From assembly GCA_963576565.1 (NCBI GenBank), contig OY755038.1, positions 15,012,087 to 15,076,086 on the forward strand: a DNA stretch of 64,000 bases, written 5' to 3'. Under the pieces are notes generated by a model. The model ran no database searches. It was not told the DNA's origin and saw only the letters and a program-made list of their open reading frames with translations. Shown piece after piece: positions 12,093 through 23,683 of this stretch. The DNA comes from Aspidapion aeneum. Lineage: Eukaryota > Arthropoda > Insecta > Coleoptera > Brentidae. A program made the position numbers and the translations under genes. Each line of letters starts with the position of its first letter. Positions within the stretch are counted from its first letter, which is position 1.

Positions 12093-12258
12093 TTGATAAT
12101 TCAGTGGGCGCGCGTCCGCTTTAAAATGAGAGGGTGGTGGGTCCAATCCCCATGCTTACAAACTCGAACCTACAATCCGTTTATGAATACAGATTCACTG
12201 GAGGTTGACCTGTCTTGGGCAGAGTTTGGGCATAAATGAAGTAGGCAAAGTTGATGAT
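12093..12258 (+). repeat. Possible tRNA-derived SINE piece
   Basis: The stretch CAGTGGGCGCGCGTCCG is followed by GGTGGTGGGTCCAATCCC, which resembles a pol III B box, and the piece ends in a GATGATGAT-type tail. This looks like a SINE, but no clean A box was found. Confidence 0.35.
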
Positions 12259-15200
12259 GATCAAAACAAGGCCGCGGTTCGGTAGTCACGTTAAGGGGAT
12301 GGTTCCGTGTTAGGAGCGTAGATGGCGCTAGCTCGACAAAGGGTATCAGGCGATATTAAATCCTCCTTGAGAAAAGAAAATTGCCTAATTGGGGGGTGTT
12401 TAGCAGGCCGGCCTGCTGGGTCATCATGCAGTATGAATGACTTTGTGATTTTTCCCTCATTAAACAAAAGCTTGCAAGAAATTGCATTGTAAAATAAATG
12501 ACTGGAGATCACAGTAGTCCATAACCATCGTAAATCCAGTGAGAAAGAAAAGTATATTTTGTAAACTTGTAATTTTTTCTACACATGTCATGATTTCTCC
12601 ATCTTGAATTTACATGAATATCTCAAAAAAAAATTGGAATTTTAAATTATTTAATAGCTAAGACAATTGAACCAAAAATCATCATCGATTTAAAATGAAT
12701 TAACCCAAAACGTCAATTTTACTATTTTGTGGTTATGGCAGAAACCACTGAAAACAATGCAAGCGAGTGGAGATAAAGAGTAAGAAAAGGCATTGTTGAA
12801 AAAATAGTGATAACATCTAATTATTTCTAAAATATTTTAAAAGCAAATTCATCGTTTTTCTTATTTTTGTATTTGCGGCACACTAAAAAAATATGAAGTT
12901 TGATGACAAAATGGCGTATTTCATGTTTTTATTTTTGCTTTTAAAGTATTTTGAGAAGCCAAAAAACACATTTTTCCGGATCGTCTATGCAACTGTTTCA
13001 ATTTTAAATTCAATTCTTGCCAAAATACACATTTTCATTTTAGACTCTAAGAAGGATAAATAACAAAAAATAAATGGATCCATGACGGATCTGATACCTT
13101 CTTAGCCCAGTAGCACACTCCGAGTGAACTCCACGTCATAGCAGCCTTGAAAACTGTTTTTTGTAAATCTCTCATACAAAAACTCCTTTGGTTATAACAC
13201 AAATTATTCAAAAAAATGTGTTCTACTGTATTCCGAAAACTGTATATTGCTGCAATGCTCTGCAGCATTTTTTTTCAATTTTTTAACTGTTAAAAAACTG
13301 TAATTATCATTAATATATTTTGCCAAAAAGTTTTAGCGCGTTACAGTCTCGAACACTATTTTTCGTGGGCCGGACACAATGATCCTAAACACACAGGATT
13401 GCCTATTAGCTCGAATCTTTCAGCGGTAGGCGGCGCCTTGCTTACGTCACTAGTGGACCTCTGCTCAGCGCGCTTCATTTAATACACATTGCAATCGTGA
13501 GTTTTTCCCGCTTTTTTCTTGCTTATTTGCAAACAAATTTTTTATTCGTGTTAGTAAATATAATTAATTATTTCATTCATTCAAAACAAATGATTTGATA
13601 AATAAAGGGTTTGCTCTGAGAGCTGAATTTTCCTACCAGACGATATGTTGGAGTTTCTTTTTAAATAATTGAAAGTTTTACAACAGAAGTAGGATTTTTT
13701 CTAAAAGTTTAATCAATTTAAATCATTAGATGTATAATGTATTGTTTTTGTTGCGGATATAATAAAATACACTTATATTATGTAGTAATTAAAAGGTATT
13801 TATTTGATATTACAGATCTAAAACTAGAAAATAATAAAAAATACAAATTAATTAACAATTTTTTTAAATTTTTTCAAATTACGGTATCTCCAGTCCTACC
13901 TACACTCTTTTTCTTCAAACATTTTTTTTTCTGGGACTGATAGTTATTATAATTCATTCTCATTATAGTTCTTAACTTACAAAATAGAAAAATTATACCA
14001 TAAGTAAAACTAGGCTCTCTTTTTTTTATTTTTCTTGCTAATTTAGAAACAATTTTCAAAGGGCAACGGACGTTTACGCACGATCATCATGGCCGACTTC
14101 AACTAAAACACACATTCCTCCCGCCCCCGCTCGAGAGAATCCACCCATACCCCGCTGAAAAACTGGTGAAATTGAAACCTTGCCGCGCGCGCCGCTGCCA
14201 GCTTGTAATTATTTACGCTAAAAAAGTTCACCCAATTAATCGCTTGATGTTAACCACCGATAATAAAAAGAACCAGACAATGATGTCGTAAGGGAAGATG
14301 TAACTTTTTTTAAAATAAACTTGAGTATCAGTGGAGGGGCGACAGTCGCACCATTCATAGTCAAGCCTAATCTAACCTCCCCCTTGAGCGTCCCGTTATT
14401 TAAGAACAGTCCCTACACTAAAAATACAAATCGTTGGGACAAACCATTGATTTCTATACCTACAACTCAATGGGACAAACGCATAATACATTTGATATAT
14501 GCCAAATGCAAATATTTTAAGGTGCTGCTCATGACAGGGACCAAAAGCCAAAAGTAGCGAAATTTTTCACTTAATTCACATTTCTAAAGGTTTATTTACC
14601 TCCTAAATAGTCAACCACACCGTCAAATTAATGAAAAAACGCAAAAAACGGAGATATAAACGTCAAAAACACCTTAAAATCACACGAACTCTCAATACAA
14701 ACAAAGCAACTGGTCCGCTGGTGACGTAAGCAGGTAGTGTTCGTTCCGCTTGAGCGACGCTAACATAGAGTTAAATGGAAATAAGCAATCCTGTGTATTT
14801 AGGATCGTTGGGCCGGACAGACATACACAGACACACGGACGGGCGTTACGACGATATTGCTAAGATAGGGCTATTTCAAATAACATATTCGGCGTTATCT
14901 CAATTTTTTTTTCGTCGAAAACAATACCTTCTCCAGCCATTCCTGCGCGGGCTAGGAAGGTAAATATTATACGGTCCAGGTTTACGTAAAATACTAGGTC
15001 TAGAAACTTAAATTTAAGCCTAGCTTATATTTAGAACCAGGTCTGAAAATCCTAGTAAACACTGGTGTTTTAAGTATCTTACTAAAACACACTTGTTTTT
15101 GATCTTACTATGCATTTTGGTTGTGTCCACTATCTCTGATTGTGGAATATCGATTAGTTACATTTTAGAGTATTTAATACTATTTTTAAGTATAGTAGAT

Positions 15201-15322
15201 TCAGAAGTTTATGCTAAATGCGTCATTACGTACTAAATTAAAACTGTTTTAACAAGTGAGGTTTACGAAATTTTTAGCATTCATTACATTGTTTGTTTAA
15301 AACTCGTAGACAATGATTGTGT
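12259..15322. other. Gene-free stretch downstream of Wdr37
   Basis: About 3 kb of AT-rich sequence with no supported gene. AATAAA at 12493-12498 could serve Wdr37. All ORFs here are under 100 codons and without domains. Confidence 0.4.
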
Positions 15323-15693
15323 AGAAATAAAATTTCGGACTTCCATTGTCTTTATTTATTTTAAAACACGACGTTTCGGTTAGTAAGTATCTCTAACCGT
15401 TATCAAGTGTAAACTAAACAATCTAGTCTCTAGGCTACTACTTATACTACTTGGTGTGCAGTCAGGTGTGACGGCCCGCCCCCTTTTTTAATCCTAACTC
15501 CTTAAGGAAAACAGGCGTCTTAGGATTAAAAAAGGGGGCGGGCCGTCACACCTGACTGCACACCAAGTAGTATAAGTAGTAGCCTAGAGACTAGATTGTT
15601 TAGTTTACACTTGATAACGGTTAGAGATACTTACTAACCGAAACGTCGTGTTTTAAAATAAATAAAGACAATGGAAGTCCGAAATTTTATTTC
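15323..15693. mobile_element. Palindrome of two Penelope-like 3' tails
   Basis: Arms 15323-15497 and 15520-15693 are nearly perfect reverse complements around a 22-bp centre. Each arm equals the terminal 170-odd bases of the Penelope-like copy at 56065-57052 (shared CGGGCCGTCACACCTGACTG and GTAGTATAAGTAGTAGCC). Each holds a hammerhead-like fold (right arm 15607-15651). It is best read as two 5'-truncated tails joined head to head. Confidence 0.8.
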
Positions 15694-16107
15694 TATTCAT
15701 TACATTGCTTATTTAAAGTTAATATAATTTAATATTTGAAGATGCCAATGACACAAATTTATGTGGATCGGACTCTAAAGGTTATAGGGGTAAATTATTA
15801 TAATTGATAGATAATTGTAAGGTGCCTAGTCAATTTTGTTTCTCTTTATAGATTTGCTATAGTTGTATTTCTTTATAATTAAGTAAAAGATAGAGTTTTA
15901 TCTTAAAAATTTTCTGTTAGTAATAAATATAATTCAAACTAATATTAATTGTTTTAATGCTAGATTTAGAATTGACAAAAAATGGGCATGTTTTGCGCGG
16001 TTTACTAGGCTTCATAGTTCTTCTAAAAATTAGTAAATAATGAAAAAAATGGTAAAAACCTGGAAGCTAAAATGTTAAATCACGGCTAAAAATTATGTAG
16101 AATCAAT
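15694..16107. other. No feature seen
   Basis: AT-rich spacer between the palindrome and a MITE. Confidence 0.5.
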
Positions 16108-16350
16108 GAGTATATGACCCATATAGAGTGGTAACCGGCGAACTTTGCAACACTCAGGGGTAGATGGCGCTGAAATAAATTCGTCTAGTATGCAATGTTC
16201 AGGGGCTACTAGTACGATTTAGTTGCATGTACGAGTTCCGAGGTTTATGTCTATCATATAATTGCGTACTAGACGAATTTATTTCAGCGCCATCTGCCCC
16301 TCAATGTGGCAAAGCTCGCCCGCCGGCTGCCACTTTATATGGGTCATACC
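16108..16350. mobile_element. Foldback MITE family M, copy 1
   Basis: Long terminal inverted repeats (about 100 bp each) start GAGTATATGACCCATATAGA and contain GATGGCGCTGAAATAAATTC, mirrored as GAATTTATTTCAGCGCCATC. The 243 bp are non-coding. Sister copies are at 48756-48988 and 63588-63860, with a half copy at 46385-46449. Confidence 0.85.
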
Positions 16351-16540
16351 GCAGCCCACGAGAAAGACCGGCCCGGGCGCGGAAATATCACGTGACCGTA
16401 GCAGGCTCACAAAAAAACGCCTCACGGCCCGCTGTCATTATAAAACATGTGTGTGTTCAGTTTTGGTATGTTTGTTTACGACAATTTTTTTTTAATTCGG
16501 GCACGAATTTTATGTGAATTTTATCAAAGTTATTAAAATA

Positions 16541-16572
16541 ACGCAGCCCACGAAAAAGACTAGTGGGCTGCG
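16541..16572. mobile_element. Miniature hairpin flanked by 8-bp direct repeats
   Basis: CGCAGCCCAC and GTGGGCTGCG pair around an 11-base loop. TTAAAATA occurs immediately on each side (16533-16540 and 16573-16580). The same arm sequence, CGCAGCCCACGAGAAAGAC, also occurs at 16350-16368. An 8-bp duplication would suit hAT, but the unit is extremely small. Confidence 0.45.
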
Positions 16573-16759
16573 TTAAAATAATTAATGGCTAATGAGTAAA
16601 TTATAAAGAAAATAACTATAAGATAAACAATGCCGCGAACGTGTAATTAGTGTTGTTCCTTGTCGGTCCAACTATAAAACTGAAACCTAAAATGTTGCAA
16701 ACGGGAAAGAAGTGGTAAAAGATAAGATCTTGGATAAGATTGATCAAGTAATAGACATC

Positions 16760-17450
16760 CTTAGTGACATTTTCGACAGTGAGTGAAAAATGTGTTCAGT
16801 TGTCATTTCTTATTGAACAATTAGGTCTCTTGAAAAGGTAACTTGAGAATCGAAGATATGGTGGATACATTTTAATGTTGGCTTCATCTTTGTTTATCCA
16901 GTCATCCAGTGCATACACGTCAATTTACAATTCTAAGGTAATATGTCTTCTGCACCCTCGCAATATTAAAAAACTGATTTGTAAAATATTGTTAACAGAT
17001 AGTAATCTCTCTGGTAGTGTGAAATATTTAAAAAGTAAGATACAGCTTTTAAAAGAACATTAGTTGGTAGTTAACTTACACTTTAATGGAATATATATTA
17101 AACTTTGTGCTGGGTAATTTTTCAAAAAATTATTGCCGACCACTACATTCAGTTCATTGAATGTGAAAGCCATCTCACTTATTCACAAAATCACTTGTTT
17201 CTTTTTAATAAATTATTGTGAAATGTTTTATATTGAAAATTTTTCTATAGATAACTCTAGCGAGTGTTTTTGTGGAGAAAAGCTATTGTCAAAGCTTGAA
17301 AAAATTAGTTTAAGGGCATGTAAAGTTTTTTAAAATAATTTTATTAAAAAGCACAATGATTTACTGTCTGCTAATAAATTTTTGAATAAGAACTCAGACA
17401 AAAATGATGACACTCAAAGAAAAATTAAAAAACTAAAAGCTTACGTTTGA
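16760..17450 (+). pseudogene. P-element/THAP-type transposase relic
   Basis: Broken frames, read in order, give SFLIEQLGLL, then ENRRYGGYILMLASSLFIQS (16875 onward), ICLLHPRNIKKL, VKYLKSKIQLLKEH, then VVNLHFNGIYIKLCAG and LPTTTFSSLNVKA. A block of 'Leu/Pro-His-Pro-Arg' after a region of the type 'R-Y-S/G...L..S...Y' is typical of P-element-like (THAP9-like) transposases. Several stops and frameshifts interrupt it, and the THAP zinc finger is not visible. The assignment rests on pattern memory, not on a search. Confidence 0.4.
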
Positions 17451-17839
17451 TATGTCGAATTTTGAAAGACTTGTATAGATTTAAAGTTACTAACGATATT
17501 ATGTACCTAATATATGTACCTGAAGATATTAGAGTGCAAATTTTGTATAATTTTTTATTTTATAGATTCACTTCTTTTATCCATAATAAACATATATCAG
17601 CAAAATATTTTTTTCAATTTTTGCCTATAAAGAACAAAATTTTTTTGTTAATTTATTTAAATTGTGTAAAAACATATAATATATTAAGCAATACAATAAG
17701 AATCCTGGGACTCCTAAGATCACGTGTCCGCCGACTTGCTTATAACGCGCCATGGCCGGTCTTTATCGTTGGCTGCGGGCCATATCCTATTATATTGGTT
17801 TGGTAGAATCTATTTAAAATTGTTTATCTTTTTTGAATA
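17451..17839. other. No supported feature
   Basis: A 119-codon ORF here (17447-17806) may continue the P-like relic but shows no motif I can defend. Confidence 0.35.
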
Positions 17840-18945
17840 GTTGCAATATTGAACGCTAGAGAGACACACGGCACCAATGCCATCCCGTTTTTGGATATCT
17901 TGGTGGTGTCGCCACTATACGACTTTTGGAAACTTGTCTTTCCACTACTGAGATGGCGTAGTAGTTGCCGAAGAGTAGGGTCACTGACTACTGAAAGCAT
18001 GGTGACTAGGCTTTTTATATGCAGTGAGCCTAAGTAGGCAGGCTTCTTTCATTCTAAAGTAAACACTCATAAACAGGAACTTGAGGCCGATCTCACCGAC
18101 TTTGTTTTCGTTCCTGAGCATAAACGATTTCTCAATAATCATAATATGTCGTGACGTTATTGTACACGCCGTAGAATGTGTGAGAATTAATATATTATAA
18201 ATTTTAATTAAAATTAATTTTTTCTTGGACTAGGAGAAATTTTGTTTACAAAACAGCCAATAAAACGAAATTTTCAGGCATTGTTTTATACATATTTATA
18301 TATACAGTGTGGATAAAACAAATGACGGTAAGGAGTAATTCTGCCTCTAGATCTATCAACCTATCTTTAAAACTTTTTTAAACTTGCCTATCTACTACTG
18401 AGATGGCGTCGTAGATGCGGTAGGCGACCTAAAGTAATAACTCAAACAGGAATTTTGTGTATTTAATAAAATGCAGGAAGTCGATGTCTACTCTAAATCC
18501 CGCTAAAATGTAGTAATATATAAAATCAATTTATTAAGTTTAATTGAAATTTATTTGTTCTTGAATTACTAAAGGAAACTTTGCTTACAAAATGGACGAT
18601 AAAACGAATTTTTTAGGCATTGTTTTATACAATATTGGTAAAACAAATGACGACAAGGAGTACTTCTGGCTCTAGACATATTCCTAAGACACATGGCGCA
18701 GATGTCGTCCCATTCTTGGATGTCTTATGGTGTCACCACTTCAAAACTTTTTTAAACTTGTCTTTCTACTACCGAGATGGCGTAGTAGTTGCGGTAGGCG
18801 TCTTTGATTCCTAAATAGGCCGTAGATTAATAACTCAAACAGGAATTTTAAGTATCTAATAAAATACAGGAAGTCGATGTCTACTGTACATCCTGCTAAA
18901 AATCAATTTATTACGTTTAATTGAAATTTATTTTTTCTTGAATTA

Positions 18946-19595
18946 CTATAAGAAACTTTGTTTACAAAACGGACAATAAAACGAATTTTTCAGGCATTGT
19001 TTTATACAATATGGGTGAAACAAATGACGACAAGGAGTAATTCTGGCTCTAGACATATTGCTAAGACACACTGCGCAGATGTCATCCCATTCTTGGATTT
19101 CTTGTGGTGTTGCCACTTTAAAACTTTTGTAAATTTTTTTTTCTACTACCAAGATGGTGTAGTAATTGCAGTAGGGGTCTTTGATTCTTAAATATACCAT
19201 AAAGTAAAAACTCATAAACAGGAATTTTGAGTACCTAATAAAATACAGTGAGTAAATTCCAACTGTACCCCCCGCTAAAATAGCTACAAAATTCATCGCC
19301 AGAGGAACATACAAATGTTCTAGACTATCTAAACTATCCAACTTCAGTAGTTCTACAAGCGAGGGAAATATTTCAATAAAAATATTTTCGGTGCAGAGGT
19401 AGTAGATAAAAGTGATCAACGTGTAGCTCAAGTTTGGATTGTACTGCATTCCTTGTTCTCGGAAATACACCACCACGACCACCGCTTTTGCCCATTCTAG
19501 AATTATTTTTAAAAACCATTTAATCTAATTTGCGAACGAGGGTTGATCTCGGTTGACTCAGTTTTGTTCGCAAATGTTTCTTATTCTTGTTGCTC
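18946..19595 (-). pseudogene. 5'-truncated RING-H2 gene A copy at far end of array A
   Basis: This is a longer copy than the array units. From about 19595 downward it matches the gene A exon from the segment DICEPNRVNRHRPSF to the RING. Two in-frame stops (19558-19560 and 19525-19527) hit the N-terminal part. Below them 178 codons stay open, with the full C-x2-C, C-x-H-x2-H-x2-C, C-x2-C ligand set and end CPFCKQSFL. The upstream part is replaced by array sequence. It could still make a short membrane RING protein from an internal Met, but truncation plus stops favour a pseudogene. Confidence 0.7.
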
Positions 19596-20932
19596 CTTGA
19601 GGCTTTTGTAAACTTGTCTTTCTACTACAGAGATGGCGTATTACTCATAAACATGAACTTTAAGTACCTAGTAAAATCCAGGCAGTATAACCCCACTTAA
19701 ATGTTGGAATATAAAATTAATTTATTAAGTTTAATTAAAATTTATTTTTTCTTGGATTACTAAGAAAAAGATTGTTTACAAAACCGACAATTAAACGAAT
19801 TTTTCAGGCATTGTTTTATACAGTAAAGGTGAAACAAATGTTGACAAGGAGTAATTCTGATTGTAGACATATTCTTAAAACACACGGCGCAAATGTCATC
19901 CCATTCTTGGATTTCTTGTGGTGTCGCCACTTTAAAAGATTTTTGAACCTATCTTTCTACTACTGAGATGGCGTAGTAGTTGCGGTAGGGGTCTGTGATT
20001 CCTAAATAGACCTTAGATTAATAACTCAAATAGAAATTTTGAGTATCTAATAAAATACAGGACGTCGATGTCTACTGTACATCCTGCTAAAATGTAGTAA
20101 TATATAAAATCAATTTATTAAGTTTAATTGAAACTTTTTTTTTTAATTACTAAAGGAAACTTTGTTTACAAAATGGACGACAAAACGAATTTTTTAGGCA
20201 TTGTTTTATACAATCTTGGTGAAACAAATGACAAGGAGTAATTCTGGCTCTAGACATATTCCTAAGACACATGGCGCAGATGTCGTCCCATTCTTGGATA
20301 TCTTATGGTGTCACCACTTCAAAACTTTTTTAAACTTGTCTTTCTACTACCGAGATGGCGTAGTAGTTGCGGTAGGCGTCTTTGATTCCTAAATAGGCCT
20401 TAGATTAATAACTCAAACAGTAATTTTAAGTTTCTAATAAAATACAGGAAGTCGATGTCTCCTGTACATCCTGCTAAAATGTAGTAATATATGAAATCAA
20501 TTTATTACGTTTAATTGAAATTTATTTTTTCTTGAATTGCTAAAAGAAACTTTGTTTACAAAACGGACAATAAAACGAATTTTTCAGGCATTGTTTTATA
20601 TAATATGGGTGAAACAAATGACGACAAGGAGTAATTCTGGCTCTAGACATATTCCTAAGACACATGGCGCAGATGTCGTCCCATTCTTGGATATCTTATG
20701 GTGTCACCACTTCAAAACTTTTTTAAACTTGTCTTTTTACTACCGAGATGGCGTAGTAGTTTCAGTAGGCGTCTTTGATTCCTAAATAGGCCTTAGCTTA
20801 ATAACTCAAACAGTAATTTTAAGTATCTAATAAAATACAGGAAGTCGATGTCTACTGTACATCCTGCTAAAATGTAGTAATATATAAAATCAATTTATTA
20901 CGTTTAATTGAAATTTATTTTTTCTTGAATTA

Positions 20933-21139
20933 CTAAAAGAAACTTTGTTTACAAAACGGACAATAAAACGAATTTTTCAGGCATTGTTTTATACAATATG
21001 GGTGAAACAAATGACGACAAGGAGTAATTCTGGCTCTAGACATATTGCTAAGACACACTGCGCAGATGTCATCCCATTCTTGGATTTCTTGCTGTGTCGC
21101 CACTCTAAAACTTTTGTAAATTTGTCTTTCTACTACCAA
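20933..21139 (-). pseudogene. Parent-like RING unit inside array A
   Basis: Unlike its neighbours, this 393-bp unit keeps the open frame VVERQIYKSFRVATQQEIQE and an intact RING-H2 (CAVC...CRHLFHPYC...CPFC, ending KQSFF), identical in protein to gene A. The shared array stops are absent. It lacks the upstream membrane region, so it is only a 3' fragment. Gene conversion from gene A, or an ancestral unbroken unit, would explain it. Confidence 0.7.
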
Positions 21140-23644
21140 GATGGTGTAGTAGTTGCGGTAGGCGTCTTTGATTCCTAAATAGGCCGTAGATTAATAACTC
21201 AAACAGGAATTTTAAGTATCTAATAAAATACAGGAAGTCGATGTCTACTGTACATCCTGCTAAAATGTAGTAATATATAAAATCAATTTATTACGTTTAA
21301 TTGAAATTTATTTTTTCTTGAATTACTAAAAGAAACTTTGTTTACAAAACGGACAATAAAACGAATTTTTCAGGCATTGTTTTATACAATATGGGTGAAA
21401 CAAATGACGACAAGGAGTAATTCTGGCTCTAGACATATTCCTAAGACACATGGCGCAGATGTCGTCTCATTCTTGGATATCTTATGGTGTCACCACTTCA
21501 AAACTTTTTTAAACTTGTCTTTCTACTACCGAGATGGCGTAGTAGTTGCAGTAGGCGTCTTTGATTCCTAAATAGGCCTTAGATTAATAACTCAAACAGG
21601 AATTTTAAGTATCTAATAAAATACAGGAAGTCGATGTCTACTGTACATCCCGCTAAAATGTAGTAATATATAAAATCAATTTATTACGTTTAATTGAAAT
21701 TTATTTTTTCTTGAATTACTAAAAGAAACTTTGTTTACAAAACGGACAATAAAACGAATTTTTCAGGCATTGTTTTATACAATATGGGTGAAACAAATGA
21801 CGACAAGGAGTAATTCTGGCTCTAGACATATTCCTAAGACACATGGCGCAGATGTCGTCCCATTCTTGGATATCTTATGGTGTCACCACTTCAAAACTTT
21901 TTTAAACTTGTCTTTCTACTACCGAGATGGCGTAGTAGTTGCGGTAGGCGTCTTTGATTCCTAAATAGGCCTTAGATTAATAACTCAAACAGTAATTTTA
22001 AGTTTCTAATAAAATACAGGAAGTCGATGTCTCCTGTACATCCTGCTAAAATGTAGTAATATATAAAATCAATTTATTACGTTTAATTGAAATTTATTTT
22101 TTCTTGAATTGCTAAAAGAAACTTTGTTTACAAAACGGACAATAAAACGAATTTTTCAGGCATTGTTTTATATAATATGGGTGAAACAAATGACGACAAG
22201 GAGTAATTCTGGCTCTAGACATATTCCTAAGACACATGGCGCAGATGTCGTCCCATTCTTGGATATCTTATGGTGTCACCACTTCAAAACTTTTTTAAAC
22301 TTGTCTTTTTACTACCGAGATGGCGTAGTAGTTTCAGTAGGCGTCTTTGATTCCTAAATAGGCCTTAGCTTAATAACTCAAACAGTAATTTTAAGTATCT
22401 AATAAAATACAGGAAGTCGATGTCTACTGTACATCCTGCTAAAATGTAGTAATATATAAAATCAATTTATTACGTTTAATTGAAATTTATTTTTTCTTGA
22501 ATTACTAAAAGAAACTTTGTTTACAAAACGGACAATAAAACGAATTTTTCAGGCATTGTTTTATACAATATGGGTGAAACAAATGACGACAAGGAGTAAT
22601 TCTGGCTCTAGACGTATTCCTAAGACACATGGCGCAGATGTCGTCCCATTCTTGGATATCTTATGGTGTCACCACTTCAAAACTTTTTTAAACTTGTCTT
22701 TCTACTACCGAGATGGCGTAGTAGTTGCGGTAGGCGTCTTTGATTCCTAAATAGGCCGTAGATTAATAACTCAAACAGTAATTTTAAGTATCTAATAAAA
22801 TACAGGAAGTCGATGTCTACTGTACATCCTGCTAAAATGTAGTAATATATAAAATCAATTTATTACGTTTAATTGAAATTTATTTTTTCTTGAATTACTA
22901 AAAGAAACTTTGTTTACAAAACGGACAATAAAACGAATTTTTCAGGCATTGTTTTATACAATATGGGTGAAACAAATGACGACAAGGAGTAATTCTGGCT
23001 CTAGACGTATTCCTAAGACACATGGCGCAGATGTCGTCCCATTCTTGGATATCTTATGGTGTCACCACTTCAAAACTTTTTTAAACTTGTCTTTCTACTA
23101 CCGAGATGGCGTAGTAGTTGCGGTAGGCGTCTTTGATTCCTAAATAGGCCGTAGATTAATAACTCAAACAGGAATTTTAAGTATCTAATAAAATACAGGA
23201 AGTCGATGTCTACTGTACATCCTGCTAAAATGTAGTAATATATAAAATCAATTTATTACGTTTAATTGAAATTTATTTTTTCTTGAATTACTAAAAGAAA
23301 CTTTGTTTACAAAACGGACAATAAAACGAATTTTTCAGGCATTGTTTTATACAATATGGGTGAAACAAATGACGACAAGGAGTAATTCTGGCTCTAGACG
23401 TATTCCTAAGACACATGGCGCAGATGTCGTCCCATTCTTGGATATCTTATGGTGTCACCACTTCAAAACATTTTTAAACTTGTCTTTCTACTACCGAGAT
23501 GACGTAGTAGTTGCGGTAGGCGTCTTTGATTCCTAAATAGGCCTTAGATTAATAACTCAAACAGTAATTTTAAGTATCTAATAAAATACAGGAAGTCGAT
23601 GTCTACTGTACATCCCGCTAAAATGTAGTAATATATAAAATCAA

Positions 23645-23670
23645 TTTATTACGTTTAATTGAAATTTATT
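23645..23670 (-). promoter_or_regulatory. Two AATAAA poly(A) signals after RING gene A
   Basis: AATAAA on the minus strand at 23665-23670 and 23645-23650 follows the stop codon (23684-23686) by 13 and 33 bases. Both are carried into most array units. Confidence 0.5.
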
Positions 23671-23683
23671 TTTTCTTGAATTA

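Noticed and set aside
14775..14963. CAGACATACACAGACACAC region as another hairpin-ended element
   Set aside because: Only the short simple-sequence stretch matches; the hairpins and internal blocks are absent.
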